Positions 21,835-32,027 of a stretch of 64,000 nucleotides of DNA are shown piece by piece. The notes beneath the pieces were generated by a model. The model saw only the letters and a list, made by a program, of their open reading frames with translations. It made no database searches and had not been told where the DNA came from. The position numbers were made by a program, and so were the translations under genes. The DNA comes from Amaurobius ferox (lineage: Eukaryota > Arthropoda > Arachnida > Araneae > Amaurobiidae): contig OX578136.1 of the NCBI GenBank assembly GCA_951213105.1, forward strand, positions 75,199,230 through 75,263,229, in the 5' to 3' direction. The stretch's first letter is position 1. Each line of letters starts with the position of its first letter.

Positions 21835-22545
21835 TAAAATTCCCCCAAAAGGTAATTGTCCTGAAATATTCTTATTTTTTATGTATCATCCAGAAATTCC
21901 TGAAAGTTTAAACTCAAAAGTAGAGATGCCAATTCCTACAGATTCTCTGTAGTTTCTATAGGAAACATCCTCATTTCATACTATAGATTACGGAATTTGC
22001 ATAGTTTTCTACGAAAAATTGCCTTCTGGCTAGGTTAATGTAAATTTACTGTCACATGCACATTAATTAGCTGGGATTTACAACCGCATGTAATGTAAAT
22101 TAAGATCGTGATTGCTTGTTTTATGAAAGTAATAAATATGCTTCTTCAAATTCAGCATTTATCGCTAAAATGTTATGTTTTTCATTAAAATATTTGTGTC
22201 CTAAAATATCCTTATTTCTTATGTACCTTCTCGAAATTCCTGAAATTTTACTTATCAAAAGTAAAGATCACGATTACTGTGGATTCTCTATAGTTTCTAT
22301 GGAAAACATCCACATCTCATACTACAGGTTACGGAATTCGCATAATTTTCTATTGAAAATTGCCTTCTGTCTTTGACCTAGATAAGTCTTCGACCAATGT
22401 AAATTTACTGCCACATGCACAGTAATTAACAGGGATTTACGGACACATATAATGTAAATTAAGATCACGGTCGCATGTTTTATGAAAGTATTAAATATGC
22501 TTCAAATTCATCATAAATCGTTAAAATGTTATGTTTTTCATTAAT
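21835..22545. repeat. Two direct copies of an interspersed repeat
   Basis: Copies at about 21835-22170 and 22195-22545 share 'tctatagtttctatggaaa'-like, 'gccacatgcac' and 'atgtaaattaagatc' blocks, ending 'tatgaaagta'. A third copy lies at about 31075-31290. No ORF; class unknown. Confidence 0.75.
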
Positions 22546-22555
22546 TTCACATGAA

Positions 22556-23032
22556 CAGGATTAATTCAGTTTGTTCTCGTGAATTGCTGAAAATACTTCG
22601 TATCTTTTTCCATCCATCTCCATCTTCTAAATATTGCATATTAGATTGACTAAACTATCATTTCTCCGTATTCTGGTTAATTTTTTAATTATTTTCATAT
22701 AAACAGTACAATTCCTCAATTTAGTTTTTCTCGTGAATTGTCGCTAATACATTAGTATCTTTTTCCATTTCTCTTCATCTTCTTAATATTGCATATTAGA
22801 TTAACTGAACTAACATATTTTTATATTCTGGTTAATTATTATGGTTAATTTTTTAATTATTTTTGCATAAACAGTGTGATTGCTCAATTTAGTTTGTTCT
22901 CATGAATTGCTGATAGTACATTAGTATCTTTTTCCATTCATCTCCATGTTTTAAATGTTGCATATTAGATTGACTAAACTAGCTTATTTTCATATTCTCG
23001 TCAAATTTTAAGGTTAATTTTTTTAATTTTTG
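22556..23032. repeat. Tandem array, three ~158-bp units
   Basis: Units begin near 22556, 22706 and 22868. Each has 'gtttgttctcgtgaattgct', 'tatctttttccat', 'tgcatattagattgact' and a 'ctggttaattttttaatta' end. Partial relatives occur at 23990-24060 and 35420-35545, so the unit is dispersed through the intron. It follows the repeat at 21835-22545 directly and may be part of one composite element. Confidence 0.8.
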
Positions 23033-25424
23033 CAAAATACAAATTTTTCTATTTTGAATAATGGGTATGAACTCTGTGACAGGATATTTTCCAAAAAGTG
23101 GTAAGGCAATGTTTTAGGCAAAAAGGCAACCATTTTGGCAGGGATATAATTCATTGCTATATTTTTTTTAAATTGAGATCAATATTTTTTATTCTCTTTA
23201 CTGAAACATTTGTGTTTTAACAAACATTTGTGTTTTACCAAACACCAATGTTTGTTTTCATTATAAAGTAATTTTCACCGGATAAAAACTTTATATATTT
23301 TTGGTTTTATAATTTTTTGTCGTGAAATTTTGTAAAATTTGCGTCTTGAATTTTCATATTCTACCAGTACTACCCATGGATGTTTTAAATGTAATGTTTC
23401 TGTATATATTTTCATAAAACATAGTTGTCTTAATCATTTTTCTGAAAAATTACAGCAATTTTTTTTTGTCTAATATTGCTATTTAATATCAAAATATCCT
23501 TACTCCGATTACTTATATTTCTAGCAATATTTTGTAAAATTATCATAGAATTCCATCCATTCGCCCTCCCCGTGAAAGTGACCTTCTTCCCTTCTTCGTT
23601 TCAATTTGAAATTCTGAAAAATACAACCCGAAGCATCGGAAAAATTAAAAGAATTCGTTATCGAATTTGATGAAAATACAAATTGCTTTTTTTAGCTGAA
23701 AATTCTAAGTAAGCCTCTACTCTTCATTTTTTTTTTTTATCACATCTGAAGGGGGTGGATAGACAGAATTCTGCATGTTTCTTTTAGCAAAAATTTTCCC
23801 AATAATTACATCCCCCCTGCATTTTCAGAGATGCATTTGAGGGGGCAGATAGATGGAACGTTACGGTAATACAGAGATAATAACCATTACGGATTTTCCG
23901 TAATTATGAATTCCTGAACGAAATTACTGACTATGGAAAATACCTGTGAAATTATGGGAAACACCTATTATTTCTCATCTTTCATTTTTGTATAAATAGT
24001 GCGATTGCACAATTCAATTTGCCCAGAGCAATTTAACAGTTTATCCAGAAGATTTTAGTATAATCTGTTGATGAAAATAATATTACTTATTCTTCATAAT
24101 AATGCTGTGACTGAATGTATATTCTGTATTGTTATTAGAAAATATGGAACTGAATTGAAGTTAAATTTGAGTACAGACTTATTAAATTTTTTTTATTACT
24201 TCAAAAAATAAAAAATATGTTCAATGTTCTGTATTTTTCATGTTTTGGGAAGAAATTAGCAAAGTCTGAGCTAAAGCAGGCTAAAAAAAGCTAAACTAAA
24301 TTTAGCTTAAGCTAAGCATATTCTGTTTTCTTAAGGACTTTGAAATTTTCTTTTAGTCCAATAATGAAGAACAGGTATTCATATTATGTTTGTTTAGTTA
24401 TAATGGTAATTTATTTTGAACATTTTTTGATTTATCCGCTATGCTAGTTCATGACTAACATAAATCTGTTGCACGGGACTGCAGGAGCATGTAATCCGCT
24501 CAACCACAGGTTTGTGTCTAACAATATGGACACTGTGCGGGCAGCAGTTTTTAAAAATATTATATTATGATTTTATAGAGTTTTTCAGAATTTTATTTGT
24601 TTACTTAAATTAAGTTTTTATTTTTCTCTTCTGTTTAGAAAACAGCACTTTGAAATTGAAGCTAACATTTATTATATATATACATATATGTGTGTGTTTT
24701 CAGAAAAATATCTTTATAATTAATATATGACAACAAACAATTGAAAAATATTATTAACATTTAAATGTATCTTGTCACTTTGAGCTCATTTATACCTCAT
24801 TGACAAATGAGAAAATATTAAAAAGCAATTTAATATTCTTCTTTGTAAATTTAATAAATTCTAAAATTATATAAATTGAATAACTGTAATTGTTAATGAA
24901 CACAACTGCTCAAGACTATAAATTTTTTTTTATATGTACAAATAGCTTTTTTTAATAATAAATTTTTCACACTAAAATATTCAATTTAACAGTGCTCGGT
25001 AATGTTATGCCTTCAATTTTTTTTTAAGTACCCTTTCTTGGGTAGCAGTCCCTTTTTTAATTCTTGGTAACTTTTAGGATGCAATCAACCATATGAGATA
25101 TCAATTCTTTTCCTTTCCCTGGATGGTCTCATTTTTGTCCTTTTTTAAATTGAAAATTGTCACGTTTTGGTCTTTTTTTAAATTGAAAATGGTCCTTCTT
25201 TGGTCCCCTTTTTGTAGAAAATGGTCCCTTTCTTTCCTAGGAACATAATAAAAATTTGTTGTGAGCGCTGTAAACACTATGAATGATACATGATATAACA
25301 TTTAACAGTAAATTTAATTTACTTTCAGGTTATAACAACAATATTTTACAAAATTCGATTTCCTTGAAATTTTTTAACATAAACAAAATCTTCCACTTTC
25401 CACCAGTTTTGGCCATGACAATTA
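23033..25424. other. Intronic DNA with scattered repeat pieces
   Basis: Apart from the fragments already noted (23990-24060, 25020-25230) and an (AT/GT) stretch at 24674-24697, nothing is recognised. No exon with consensus splice sites and matching phase was seen. Confidence 0.35.
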
Positions 25425-26354
25425 ACACTTCACTCAATAAGTCTCCGGTCTGACACATATATGGCAACACTGTTGACAGACCCATATGATTTCTGGATAG
25501 TACCAACCTTCAAACGATACGTGTCAAAATTTCATAGCATTCTGACAATTAGTTTACAGGTTACAGTGGTTTTAGTGACCCCAGTTTTGTAATTTTCAAA
25601 ACAATGGATAAAAAATAATTTTGTGTGTTGATTAAACATTGTTTTTTGATGAGGGAAAATACTGTTGAAGCCAAACAGTGGCTTGATAAGCGTTATTGAG
25701 ACTCTGCACCAGGGAAATCAGCTATTATTGACTGGTATGCTGAATTTAAATGTGGTCGTACAAACAACGATGATGCTGAACGCTCTGGTCACCCAAAATC
25801 GGCAGTTGTTCCAGAAAACATAAAAAAATCCACAAAATAGTTTTGAAAGATCGTAAAGTGAAGTTGCGTGAGATAGCTGACACCTTAAAGATATCAGAAG
25901 GTAGTGTGTTTACAATTTTACACGAAAATTTGAGCATGCGTAAGTTGCTTTCGAAGTGGGTGCCCCGTTTGTTCACACCGGACCAAAAACAACAAGACAT
26001 GCCCCGTGTCACAAGTCGATGAAAACGATGGTTAAATTATATGAATTACGCTTCGAATTGCTTCCTCACCCACCGTACTCTCCAGATCTGGCCCCCAGCG
26101 ACTACTGGCTTTTTGCAGACATCAAAAAGATTCTCCAGGGAAAGAAATTCGGCTCAAATGAAGAAGTGATTGCCGAAACTGAGGCTTATTTTGAGAGCAA
26201 AGACAAATCGTTCTACAAAAAAGGCATCGAAAAGATAGAGGAGTCTTGGAATGAATGTATCACTCTTGAAGGAGAGTATGTTGATGAATAAAGTCGAATT
26301 TCTAAAAAAAAATTGTTTTTCTTAGTTAGACCGGAGACTTATTGAGTGACGTAG
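25425..26354 (+). mobile_element. Mariner transposon with internal deletion
   Basis: TA dinucleotides (25423-25424 and 26355-26356) flank inverted ends sharing TCACTCAATAAGTCTCCGGTCT; the outermost ~10 bp are less well matched. Length 930 bp against about 1.3 kb for complete mariners. It carries the N- and C-terminal parts of a mariner transposase in sense orientation. It could be moved in trans if related transposase were made, since both ends remain. Confidence 0.92.
25604..26291 (+). pseudogene. Mariner transposase, catalytic middle deleted
   Basis: Start ATG at 25604, with stop codons soon after. The N-terminal DNA-binding part is clear: KQWLDKRY, IDWYAEFKCGRT, GHPKSAVVPENI and LKISEGSVFTILH. 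At about 26000 the sequence jumps to APCHKSMK, skipping roughly 120 residues including the first catalytic Asp; the second Asp lies at the junction and is lost in frame. The end reads HPPYSPDLAPSDYWLF, with the third Asp in place, and ends at 26289-26291. Mauritiana/irritans-like by these motifs. Not functional. Confidence 0.93.
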
Positions 26355-26356
26355 TA

Positions 26357-27732
26357 AATGTTATTTACATCTACAAAAACATAGATAAATGAAGATTCTG
26401 ATGCCCATAGGGTGTATTTAATAACTGTAGCCCTATCTAGTAGTTGCATATTAAAAAGTTATTACAAAAATATTAATCACAAAATTGATTTCATAATGAG
26501 GTATATACAATACATATTTAGGACTGATGAAATGTGTTATAAATTTACTATTATTCAAATTCTCCACTATTGGCATTAGAATCTTCATTTAGATTGGCAT
26601 AATTCATGCACTAGAAAACACAATCATCATCTGAGCCTGGCAAAGGTTAAAGAATGAGTTGCATTAGGTAACAATGTAATTAAGATTATGTTCTTTTTTC
26701 TGCAAAATTTAATGATATAAAATAATGTGGGAGGATTTATGCCCATCTAAGAAAATTATTATTGGAAGTACCTGTTTTTCAACTAAATAGGCAAAAAAAA
26801 AAAAAATATATATTTGTAAAATGTCTTTCCAGTTTTCCAGTCATCCATCCAGTCTGAAATAATATATACTCCCTAATGAAAAGGTGCTGATTTTATAACT
26901 TGCTTTGGCAATATGAAAATCTAAAAACTGCTAACGGAAGAGCTATTTCGCATAAAGTATTAACAATTAGTAAAGTTGATGTTTACTTTATCTGAAATTG
27001 TGGCCACATATGTATTTTCATTTTTTGGAACTAAGATAAGACTACATTTTAGAGATAACAATATATAAGAAATATATTTAATCAGTGTTATAAACAGGTT
27101 GATCCCTGCTGTAGCACTTACTTGCGTGTCCGGGGAAAAAATATATCTGGGTCAACCCAAGCTAGCTTGGAGGAGACTAATAGAATAAGAGAGAAATCTA
27201 ATGGGATAGGTGAGCTGGTCAGAAGCAAGGACTACAGCACAGGACTGACCAAGGTGGTGACACAAGCTAAAGGCATTATGTGCCACTAGGCATGATGAGT
27301 GATGATGATAAACAGATTTTCTAAAATGCTAATATTATTGGAAAATCTTTCACTTTGGAAAACCAGTCTCTAATTTTGCTTTCATCCACCTTGGCCCTTA
27401 TTTAGTTTAGATATTCAGATTTCGTCTGACTGATATGTGAATGCCATTTCATAAAATAATCAAACCACTTTCAGCCTAGTCTGTTGTTTAAAAATGGAAT
27501 TTTCAAATTCTAATATTTTCTGTAAAGAATCAAGCAATTATTCCTTAGTAATGGGAAATCCTCATTCTTGCATTTTCCAATATCCAATTCTTTATATGTT
27601 TTCCTACTTCATCTCCAAAAACAGCTTGAGGACCTTTGTGGCCAGGTGTATAAGGAGAATGTCTAGCAACTTATCTTATTGTAGAACGAGGCACACCAAA
27701 TTCTTGGCTAGCTTTTAAAACTCATCCCATCC
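26357..27732. other. Intronic DNA with a LINE 3' fragment
   Basis: Only the fragment at 27120-27315 (next entry) is recognised. The rest is AT-rich without supported features. Confidence 0.35.
27120..27315 (+). mobile_element. LINE 3'-end fragment with TGATGA tail
   Basis: The stretch ends with codons reading ALCATRHDE in one frame, followed by 'tgatgagtgatgatgataa', a 3' end common to RTE/CR1-like LINEs of arthropods. Upstream sequence 'tgggtcaacccaagctagc' and 'ggactacagcacaggactgac' fits the same type but frames are broken. No TSD found. Confidence 0.4.
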
Positions 27733-27780
27733 TTAACACTAGAACGACAGAAGTGGTCATTTTGACCGCATAACTACCTT
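27733..27780. repeat. piggyBac-like terminus at a TTAA
   Basis: TTAA (27733-27736) followed by CACTAGAACGAC and the palindromic 'tggtcattttgacc'. TTAA plus this type of end is characteristic of some piggyBac-like elements. The opposite end was not seen. A minus ORF just inside has MWIAVCSQDSKYIID, vaguely like the region around the second catalytic Asp of piggyBac transposases, too weak to call. Confidence 0.35.
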
Positions 27781-28452
27781 GAGAAATTATTCCTCCAAAA
27801 CGGCTAATCCCAGTCCATTGAAATCTTATACCTTTTCTTATTTTCTTAAAGTTATTGAACACACAGAAGGAAATTATTCTAGGTTTTATACTAAGAGAAT
27901 GAATCTTCGACAAATCAATGATATATTTTGAATCTTGTGAACAAACTGCGATCCACATACTGTATGACTAAACAGCATCCAGCAGTCCTCCCTTGCGGAA
28001 AGGTAGTGAAAAGTAACAAACATCGTCAGTGCTCATTTTGCTGAAATAAACCGTTTTCACTTGCCAAGATTGGCTGCTCTTGGGAAGTGAAAATCTCGGT
28101 GGAGCATTCAATCCTTAGCATCTGTAGTAAAAAATTGCAGGATCTTCGGTGTCGTGGCCTGGGGCTCTTGCTAGGGCACCTGCGGCCCGCGTTGATGGGT
28201 AAAATGTCTTAATAACCGGTGATCCTGCTGATCTTGCAACTAAGTTTTAAGTGCTTCAAAGTTTTTCCTCAAACCAACTGTGACCTTATGTCCGGCCAGT
28301 CCTGTGACATCGGGGAAGTTCATATCCTTCTTCCTGATCTCCTTGTTGCTAAAATGTTTCAGTGCCTGCATTGGAGCCGATTGTGTCTTTACTTTTTCAA
28401 CAGGGCCAGTTCCACAATATTTTTAGCTGTGCTCGCAAGTAACTTGTGAGGA
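27781..28452. other. Stretch of raised G+C, unidentified
   Basis: The part at 28080-28440 is more GC-rich than the neighbourhood ('cggtgtcgtggcctggggct', 'cacctgcggcccgcgttgat'). It looks like eroded coding sequence, but neither strand gives a frame with motifs I recognise. It may be part of the element whose end is at 27733. Confidence 0.25.
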
Positions 28453-28690
28453 TGATTTTCCCTCAGATTCTACAAGTTTTGTGTCATCCAATACTCTCGT
28501 GATTTTTTAACACAGTACAAATCAGGAGATATTTCTTCCCTTTCAGTTTCATTAAATATCGAAGTAAAGTGTGGGTATGATTTTCTCTCAGTTTCTATAA
28601 GTTTTGTGTCATCCAATGCCTTTGTGGTTCTTCAACACATAATTACAAGACAGGAGATATTTCTCCCCTTTTAGTTTCATTAAATATGTC
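28453..28690. repeat. ~125-bp tandem duplication
   Basis: Units near 28453-28577 and 28578-28690 share 'aagttttgtgtcatccaat', 'caggagatatttct' and 'agtttcattaaatat'. Divergence of about ten percent by eye. No coding signal. Confidence 0.75.
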
Positions 28691-30340
28691 ACGCAAGGCA
28701 CTCATGTTTCAACTCACAGCGCAAGTGCTCTAGGATCATTAAATATATATATTTTTTTATTTTGAATAGTAATACATCAGATTATGTCAACAACAAAGAT
28801 TTTTCCAGCACTGTTCACTCAGTAAATGCAGAAATGTTTTCTGTTTACTCTTATATTAATAATTCAACACAAGATTATTGAAGCCTTTAGCTTGATATTT
28901 ATTAACTTTATATTTGTGTTTTGAACATATGCATCGGAGACTGCAAGTGGCAATTTAGTATTCCTTTATTTTAAGTTTTAAAATTTGTATACATCTGTGA
29001 TTTGTGGGGTTTTTTGTTATTTTTATTTCAAATATTAATGTTTGGTGGACAGTTTTCCAGGCAGACCAAGCTCTGGTCTTCAGACCTGGGCTTCTGAAAT
29101 CTGAACCTGGGTTTTAATTGTTCTTTTCAATTTGGTTTTACCATGTACAGCGGTTATTGTTTTAGATGTTATAAGGCTCTTAAGTAAATGCCTGTATAAA
29201 AATAAGTTAACTGTTTTTGGAAGCCCATAAGTTACAAATATTTGTTAATAATAAAAGTTTTGTTTAGCTGAAATTTTGCTGTGATTCTTTGTCTTGGCTG
29301 TGCTAATATTAATTTAGGTACTTAAAAGGTAAGTGGAATTTTGGAATTTGATAAATTGTTAGTATGTATTTTAAAAGGTAACACTGAAGTAATGATTACA
29401 AGCCAAACAATTAGTAAATAGAAAGTAAAGAAACATTATTAAAACTATACGATCACATATAAAGATTATTCTTATTAAATCAATCATATTAAAAAGGATT
29501 TTTTTGTTAAATAAAATAAATTAAATAAAATATACAGTAAAACTTCCCAACAATATCATAATATTGCATTGTATGTAAATTTGTAGCTTGATTTCCATGT
29601 GACCTAAATTGCAGATTTTCTTATGTTGATCAAAATACAAAAATCTCACATGTTTTTCAATAAAAAAAAAATTATAATTTCTATAAAATATGCCTATATA
29701 TATATTGTGAATAAAAATAAGCTTCATGTTCATTCCTGTAGTCAGTAAAGTGACATAAATTGAAATATCCTAAAAAATGAAGGTTTAAATAGAAAATCTT
29801 CAGATATTCTTAATTTCAATTTGCGGAGAATATTCTTTCTCAAAAAATAATCTTTCTTTATTCACATCTATTCTACTCTCTATTCTACATAAGATGGTTC
29901 ATATAGCAGGCATTACATATTCAGTAACCATAATTTTGAATATGTGTAAGCGTAAGTTGTAGACTCAAAGTAAATGATGCATTAAAATCAATATTTTGTA
30001 TTTGAAGGGAAAAAAAATCAGTATGGTAATTGCAGTAACACATGCATTTAATAAGGAGTATATAAAACACACAATTTTAGTATTAAAATGTAAGAATTAA
30101 ATCAATACTGCAAGAAGATTTTAAATAATGAAAATTAAGACAAAATAACTTGAAATTTATGCTATTTGTCAGTGTTATATGATGATCATGCTTAAAACAT
30201 CCAAGATCAATGCCATTATTCGATAAGTTGATTACTTTTATGATCATATCATATATTAAACTTTTCTTTATTAAATTGTTCTATTTATTTAAAATAATTT
30301 AAAATATTAGCAGATATTTCATATAAAAGGTGTCCTGAAA
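28691..30340. other. Intronic AT-rich DNA, nothing recognised
   Basis: No element end, exon or RNA gene can be supported. Microsatellite-like TA and A runs only. Confidence 0.4.
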
Positions 30341-30510
30341 CAGGGTTCACACGCTCCTTAAAAACTCCTTAAATTCACATTTTGTCTTTAAGGGCCTTTA
30401 ACTCCTTATTTTTGCAAAAAACTCCCTTAAAATTTTTACCTTTCCATTTCTGAAATACAAAAGCAGGGCTCGAAATTAACGGTGGTCCGTTGGTCCGAGA
30501 CCACAAAAAC

Positions 30511-30558
30511 ACCCAACGACCAGCAGAATATAAATTATATTCTGCTGGTCCGTTGGGT
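30511..30558. repeat. Near-perfect palindrome (hairpin)
   Basis: About 23 bp on each side pair (acccaacg(g)accagcag ... ctgctggtccgttgggt) around a short AT centre, with a single base difference. It is in the subterminal region of the hAT-like element, where such hairpins may bind transposase. Confidence 0.9.
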
Positions 30559-30718
30559 ATATTGGTCCATCGGACTAGTAACCTTTTATTCTCATTTCCC
30601 TCTCGTAAATTAAATTTTCACCTCAGCACTTATATAAAGAAAGACGATATTCAACAGTCTGGGGAAAGTAAACAATACTGCTTCCGTGTTTATAATTTTG
30701 TCACCCCCCTTTCTTCCC

Positions 30719-30788
30719 CAGCTGCCCAAATTGCTGCTCCCACTCTTCAGATGAGTCGGCCGGCCTGGGCTTTTGACACTCCTTCAAC
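30719..30788 (+). mobile_element. SINE tail insertion with pyrimidine TSD
   Basis: Insert starts 'agctgcccaaattgctgctc', contains 'gatgagtcggccggcctggg' and ends 'cttttgacactcc'. Flanks share a run of C followed by 'ctttcttccc' (about 30704-30718 and 30789-30805), consistent with a ~15-bp TSD. Same tail version as at 7599 and 16651. Confidence 0.7.
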
Positions 30789-31074
30789 CCCCCCCCCTTT
30801 CTTCCCTCCCTCCTTCGTCTGCAAGACATCTGGCTTCTGACTCCCTACGGACTTCTGCTATCAAAATGGGGAGGGGTACTGGAATATATCTTTCCTGGGC
30901 ATTGCTTCTTCCCCTTTCTTCCCCCATTGCTTTCTTTCTTCCATATTTTGAGGTTATATTTGTCATTGTGTAGAATATTTGTCTTCATCTTTATGGCAAT
31001 AAAAGGCAAAAAATGGAACAACGCCCATACTTTATAGGGTGTATAGACCAGGTTTCGAAAAATCTATTGCCCGA

Positions 31075-31290
31075 CATGTCCGGGGCATATCAAAATTAAT
31101 CCCTCATACTACGTACAAAATTTGCATAATTTCCTACAAAAAATTTCCTTCTGTTTAAGCCAATGTAAAGTTACAGCCACATGCACGGTAATGTCAATGA
31201 CGATGGGCATTTACTGCCGCATGTAATGCAAATTAAGATCGCGATCGCTTTTTTATGGTAATAAATATGCTTCTTCAAAAGTTGTCTAGT
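31075..31290. repeat. Third copy of the 21.8-kb interspersed repeat
   Basis: Shares 'gccacatgcacggtaat', 'tgtaatgcaaattaagatcg' and 'atgcttcttcaaa' with 21835-22545. Sits inside the hAT-like element at 30464-31963. Confidence 0.7.
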
Positions 31291-31910
31291 CTAATTCGGA
31301 ATAAACCACTAAACAGTTATTTTTAAAATTATTTTAGCATAAATAGTATTCAATTCCTATTTTTAATATATTTACTCATTAAAAGTAACTAATTTTCTAA
31401 TTTTGATATTTAATTATAGGCTATGTATATAATGATATTTAGTATATTTATTTTCATGGGCGCCAGAGCTATCAACAATGAAAAATGTTGGGCATGTAAA
31501 ATTTTATCTTGGGCATCTATTTATTTGGACAACATGCCCGAAGGGCATTTAGAAATTTTTTGATTTTTCTAACTCTGGTATAGACAAACATGATCTTACA
31601 CCTAACCGTTAATCATCAAAAGGCAAATTCAGCATGGTGAACAGTCCTGAATGTTAAAACTTTATTTTTTGTATAGCATTTCATTATGTAGTTGTTCGGC
31701 AGTGTACATTTCACTTCACTTTATATGGTTTATTCCACAAGAATTAAATTACATTTTATGTAAAGCTTCATTTATATTTTTTAATTGAACTAGGTATAGT
31801 ATTTATGAATTTATGGAAATCCACATAACATTCCACATGTAATTTATTTTATAATTTATTGAAGTCCTATGTACGGACCAATAGCAAAGGTAGTGGACCA
31901 CTGAAGTCAT

Positions 31911-31941
31911 GAAGTCACTGGTCCTTTGGACCAGTGACTTC
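31911..31941. repeat. Perfect hairpin, 14-bp stem and 3-nt loop
   Basis: Gaagtcactggtcc pairs exactly with ggaccagtgacttc around ttt. It lies 22 bp from the right end of the hAT-like element. A perfect stem in an otherwise decayed element is notable. Confidence 0.95.
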
Positions 31942-32027
31942 ATTTTTTCAATTTCTACCCCTGCAAAAAGAAACTGAACATACGACTGATGGTCCAAAAT
32001 CGGCACTGTGAGGAATATTATTAAAAT

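Larger units (their letters stand above)
30464..31963. mobile_element. hAT-like element with CAGGGCTCGAAATT end
   Basis: Left end CAGGGCTCGAAATTAACGG; right end, inverted, CAGGGGTAGAAATT, matching 11 of the first 14 bases. The CAGGGCTCGAAATTAAC terminus is a known widespread hAT type. Flanks (tacaaaag, caaaaaga) resemble a decayed TSD offset by one base. Both subterminal zones are rich in 'ggtcc' and form strong hairpins. It contains a SINE tail (30719), a copy of the 21.8-kb repeat (31075-31290) and no transposase ORF. Confidence 0.6.

Noticed and set aside
21308..25240. One transposon bounded by the two GTCCC-rich stretches
   Set aside because: The stretches are in direct, not inverted, orientation and no TSD is visible.
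27722..28449. piggyBac transposase between 27.7 and 28.4 kb
   Set aside because: The two weakly similar stretches (around 27.9 and 28.3 kb) come in the wrong order for the family and no frame holds. Only the TTAA terminus was kept.
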